Assembly (NCBI GenBank): GCA_013216195.1
Contig: JABSOQ010000024.1
Span: 1-35,130 of the forward strand
Direction: 5' to 3'
Origin: Bdellovibrionales bacterium
GTDB taxonomy: Bacteria > Bdellovibrionota > Bdellovibrionia > Bdellovibrionales > UBA1609
DNA length: 35,130 nucleotides
Part shown: piece by piece, positions 32,506 through 35,130 of the stretch
Numbering within the stretch: the first letter of the stretch is position 1
How the letters are laid out: every line of letters begins with the position of its first letter
The notes under the pieces: model-generated
Database searches by the model: none
What the model saw: only the letters and a program-made list of their open reading frames with translations
What the model was told of the DNA's origin: nothing
Program-made: the position numbers and the translations under genes

Positions 32506-33099
32506 CTAATCTAAGTAAGAGTTGATCGCGTGGTGAACGCGGTTTCGAAGTAAGCCGAAAGTGGCTTTGGGCATACGGCTCTTTTCGTGGTCTGAAATTT
32601 TTAAGTCATAAAGATCATTCTCTGGCAGATCTGGCGGCAAAACTCCTTGAGAGGCTAACAGCTTCATCTCAAAGTGCGTTTTGAGCAGCTCTGGCTGCTC
32701 TGAAGACTCGAGCGCACGTAGCGTATTGCCAGTCAAATTGAACAGTTCTTGCCCATACCAGTCGTTCTCTTGCGAAACCTTACTCACGAGCTGCAGAAGG
32801 TAGAAAGCCGTCTGCAACCTGTCATAGTTCAAGCGAAGCGATTCAAAACCGTTTATCAGCTTCGCCTCTTCGAGAAAATGCAAAGGTGATTCGATTTGCT
32901 CATCTTTCTTCTTGTACAGAACCTCAACAAAATGAGTGGGCTCAAGAACGCCTCCACCAAAGCGCTTTTTGCTTCTCATTGCACCTTTGGCAATAAAATT
33001 GAGTCGGCCAACCTGAGAAGACAACGCATGCACAATGAGATCAGACTCACCGTGCTTGATTGTTCTTAACACTATGATTCGATCTCGCTCTCTTTGCAT
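32506..33099 (-). CDS. recO: DNA repair protein RecO, short form
   Basis: A 197-residue RecO. The N-terminal OB fold is clear (VLRTIKHGESDLIVHALSSQVGRLNFIAKGAMRSKKRFGG), and the helical C-terminal part follows. RecO anneals single strands and, with RecR and RecF, loads RecA. It is shorter than the usual ~240 residues and contains no cysteine at all, so the zinc finger of some RecO proteins is missing. Its start overlaps the stop of mgtE by one base (TGATG), so it is the last gene of a three-gene overlapping unit. Confidence 0.9.
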   Translation of the reverse strand: MQRERDRIIVLRTIKHGESDLIVHALSSQVGRLNFIAKGAMRSKKRFGGGVLEPTHFVEVLYKKKDEQIESPLHFLEEAKLINGFESLRLNYDRLQTAFYLLQLVSKVSQENDWYGQELFNLTGNTLRALESSEQPELLKTHFEMKLLASQGVLPPDLPENDLYDLKISDHEKSRMPKATFGLLRNRVHHAINSYLD

Positions 33100-34457
33100 C
33101 AGATACCTAAAAACAAGCTCACGAGAAGGATCACCGCCGTCACATCAGCAATAGAAGTGAAAAGAGGTACAGAAGCCACTGTTGGGTCAAACCCAAGTCG
33201 CTTCATCGCCTGAGGAATAGTGGCACCCATCATAAGAGCCAGCAAAATTTGAACGAACATGACCCCTGCAAGGCCGAGCACTAAACTCTTGTTTGCTGTG
33301 ACGACCAAACCAAGCAACAAAGACAGTAGCCCAAAAATAAGGGCAAAAGAAAAGGCCAACCGAAACTCTTTCAAGAGCTGGTTACGACCCTTACTCGAAT
33401 CATAAGACGAGGCGCGCAAGTTACCCACAGCAACTGTGGCTGCCTGTGAGCCAGAAGTCGCTCCCATTGACAAGAGCACCGGAATAAAAGCTGCAACTAA
33501 CCAAATCTCATTTAAGCTCTTCTCAGCCTGTGCCGGGAGAGCTGCCAAAAAGTACACAATCGCAAAACATGCGGCTCCACCACCATAGGCAAAGAATAAC
33601 CAAGGCAACCTGGCTTTGAAGTGCTCAAACGTCGACACGTTTAGCCCCCAGCCCGCTCGCCCCATTGCGAGCAGGTCTTCTTCAGCCTCTTCTCGAATAA
33701 CATCAATCACATCATCAACAGTGATCAGTCCAACTAGCTCGTTGTTTCCATCAACAACTGGCAAAGACAGAAAGTCATATTTTTCAACGACCTTAGAGAC
33801 CTCTTCTTGATGAGTCTCCACGTTCACCGAAATCACTTCGGGGAACATGATATTTTTTAGAACCTCATCGGCCTTCGACAACAGGAGCTGCTTTAAACTA
33901 CTCACGCCGACCAACTGCTCGTTGTCGTTCACCACGTAGACATAGAAAGTGACTTTACTCTCTTGGCCCTCAGCCTGAATGCTTTCAATCACCTGCTTGA
34001 CGGTCATGTCTTTCTTAAAGGCGACGTAGTCTGAACCCATAATACCGCCGGCAGAGTCTTCAGGGTAACCCATTAGACCGGCTACTTCTTGTGAATCTTC
34101 TTTCACCATAGATGACAAGATTTCATCGGCTTCATCCTCAGGGATGCTCCCTAGCAGATCTGCCACGTCATCTTTTTCCATTCGACTGACAAGAGTGATC
34201 ACATCTTTTTTACTGAGAACCTTTAGCATTTCAGCCTGTTGCTCTTCTTCAAGATGACTCAAGATCTCAGCGCGCTTCTCTTCGTTGGGTTCCATAAGAA
34301 ACACATCGTAGCGGTCCTCATGACTAAGCACAGAAAGAAGCTCTGCTATATCGGCAGCATGTGATTTCTCTAAAATTTTAATCACATTAGGCCTAGCACC
34401 ACGGCTCATAAGTTTTTGAACTGTGGTGGCCAGCATTTTGACTTTTTCTTCGCTCAT
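33099..34457 (-). CDS. mgtE: MgtE-family magnesium transporter
   Basis: A 452-residue MgtE, of typical length. The N-terminal helical MgtE_N domain (about 1-130) with its acidic repeats (EPNEEKRAEILSHLEEEQQAE) and two CBS domains (about 135-255) form the cytoplasmic magnesium sensor. Five membrane segments follow, including the pore segment with SMGATSGSQAATVAVG. It admits magnesium when the cytoplasmic level is low. Both ends overlap neighbours (ATGA with the membrane protein upstream, TGATG with recO), so the three are co-translated. Confidence 0.96.
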   Translation of the reverse strand: MSEEKVKMLATTVQKLMSRGARPNVIKILEKSHAADIAELLSVLSHEDRYDVFLMEPNEEKRAEILSHLEEEQQAEMLKVLSKKDVITLVSRMEKDDVADLLGSIPEDEADEILSSMVKEDSQEVAGLMGYPEDSAGGIMGSDYVAFKKDMTVKQVIESIQAEGQESKVTFYVYVVNDNEQLVGVSSLKQLLLSKADEVLKNIMFPEVISVNVETHQEEVSKVVEKYDFLSLPVVDGNNELVGLITVDDVIDVIREEAEEDLLAMGRAGWGLNVSTFEHFKARLPWLFFAYGGGAACFAIVYFLAALPAQAEKSLNEIWLVAAFIPVLLSMGATSGSQAATVAVGNLRASSYDSSKGRNQLLKEFRLAFSFALIFGLLSLLLGLVVTANKSLVLGLAGVMFVQILLALMMGATIPQAMKRLGFDPTVASVPLFTSIADVTAVILLVSLFLGI

Positions 34458-35130
34458 GACAAAGCCTCTTCAAGTTGCTTTGGCTGTTTTTTCTTCAGGT
34501 AGAAATAACCACCAACTAAACCCCAAATAAACAGAAACACCTGAAAGGCCGTAATCGCAGTCTGCCCGATATTGGTTTTTTCGCCTGAGTACAATTCAAA
34601 CAAAACCAAAAAGGCATACTGCCCAACACCCACTCCTGCCGGGGCGATCGGAAATGAGGCCACAATAAAACCAATCGGCACCGAGAAGAAGTAAGTCGCC
34701 CAACTCAAATCGGCAGCCCCGAGTTGCGCGCCCACAAAAATCATAAAAAACACAGCTGTAATTTGAGCGCACAGACTGAGCCCGACTGCTGCAAACACCG
34801 CCCCGAGATGATTGCGGTAGCTATGAAACGCATCATAAATGCTGAACAGCTTTGGCCCAAGAGGCAGCTTCTCTAACCTCTCTTGAACCTTTAGACCTTT
34901 TTTAACAGTGCGCGAAAGTGACCCACCTATGAAGGCACTCATGCCCATCCACAGCAACGAAGAGGAGAGCAACACTCCTGTCAGAGACGTGTTGTCGAGA
35001 ACAAAACTCAAATTGAAGAGCATGGTCATGATTGCCAAAAGAACCATGCCGTAAAGGCCGAGTATTCGATCTACCACGACTGAGGTCACCGCTTCGACCC
35101 TGCGATCACTTTGATCTTTTGCGATGTAAT
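34454..35130 (-). CDS. LPG-synthase-type (UPF0104) membrane protein, N-terminus outside window
   Basis: The frame enters from the right edge and ends at 34454, giving about 225 residues of the C-terminal part. It is a chain of hydrophobic helices with family marks RRVEAVTSVVVDRILGLYG, PIGFIVASFPIAPAGVGVGQYA and a positively charged end. This is the membrane domain of lysylphosphatidylglycerol synthases and the related YbhN/UPF0104 proteins. No catalytic lysyl-transfer domain is seen in the visible part, so lipid transport or modification is possible but not established. An internal GTG at 35089 is not the start, since the homologous sequence continues upstream of it. It overlaps mgtE by four bases. 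Confidence 0.88.
   Translation of the reverse strand, partial: YIAKDQSDRRVEAVTSVVVDRILGLYGMVLLAIMTMLFNLSFVLDNTSLTGVLLSSSLLWMGMSAFIGGSLSRTVKKGLKVQERLEKLPLGPKLFSIYDAFHSYRNHLGAVFAAVGLSLCAQITAVFFMIFVGAQLGAADLSWATYFFSVPIGFIVASFPIAPAGVGVGQYAFLVLFELYSGEKTNIGQTAITAFQVFLFIWGLVGGYFYLKKKQPKQLEEALS

Overview
The window looks like the chromosome of a Gram-negative, flagellated bacterium, most likely Bdellovibrionota (predatory 'delta'-type bacteria). The lines pointing there are a Bdellovibrio-like minimal flagellin, many secreted proteins of unknown family, NtrY/NtrX, a lysine-rich histone-H1-like protein, and FecR and TPR/outer-membrane-barrel proteins. This placement is inference from gene content; there is no rRNA or marker gene to fix it. 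I see no insertion sequence, phage, tRNA, rRNA or CRISPR array.

Layout. 1-5474 (-): a riboflavin operon (ribE, a ribB with a degenerate second domain, ribH), a small unknown gene, then ntrY and the start of ntrX. 5605-8851 (+): three overlapping genes for exported proteins of unknown function, the first and third being paralogues. 8877-11474 (-): clpB. 11610-14321 (+): small unknown genes, an open frame broken by an in-frame TGA, and an alpha/beta hydrolase. 14322-16715 (+): flagellin with a sigma-28-like promoter, long leader and terminator, then a lysine-rich, histone-like protein with an acidic tail. 16793-20020 (+): two small unknown genes and a FIST sensor/histidine kinase pair. 20140-21210 (-): a sigma-54 activator without a receiver domain. 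21434-22432 (+): a Xer-type recombinase. 22449-24356 (-): an exported protein with an EndoU-like nuclease domain. 24485-29624 (+): a HAD phosphatase, a FecR-domain protein, a TPR/beta-barrel outer-membrane protein and a DUF4336-like protein. 29646-31601 (-): a lipoprotein S9 peptidase. 31847-32482 (+): a small basic exported protein. 32506-35130 (-): an LPG-synthase-type membrane protein (runs off the window), mgtE and recO.

The most interesting signal is regulatory. Three units encoding exported proteins of unknown or toxin-like nature (5605-8851, 22449-24356, 31847-32482) each have a near-consensus sigma-54 (-24/-12) promoter. In the first two, the ATG lies exactly 14 bases after the C of the -12 GC and no Shine-Dalgarno sequence is present, so the mRNAs should be practically leaderless. 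Two sigma-54 activators (NtrX and the receiver-less protein at 20140-21210) are encoded in the same window. Separately, flagellin and the FecR/TPR-barrel genes share sigma-28-like promoters, which would tie that envelope module to the motile phase. All promoter calls were made by eye and need experimental start-site mapping.
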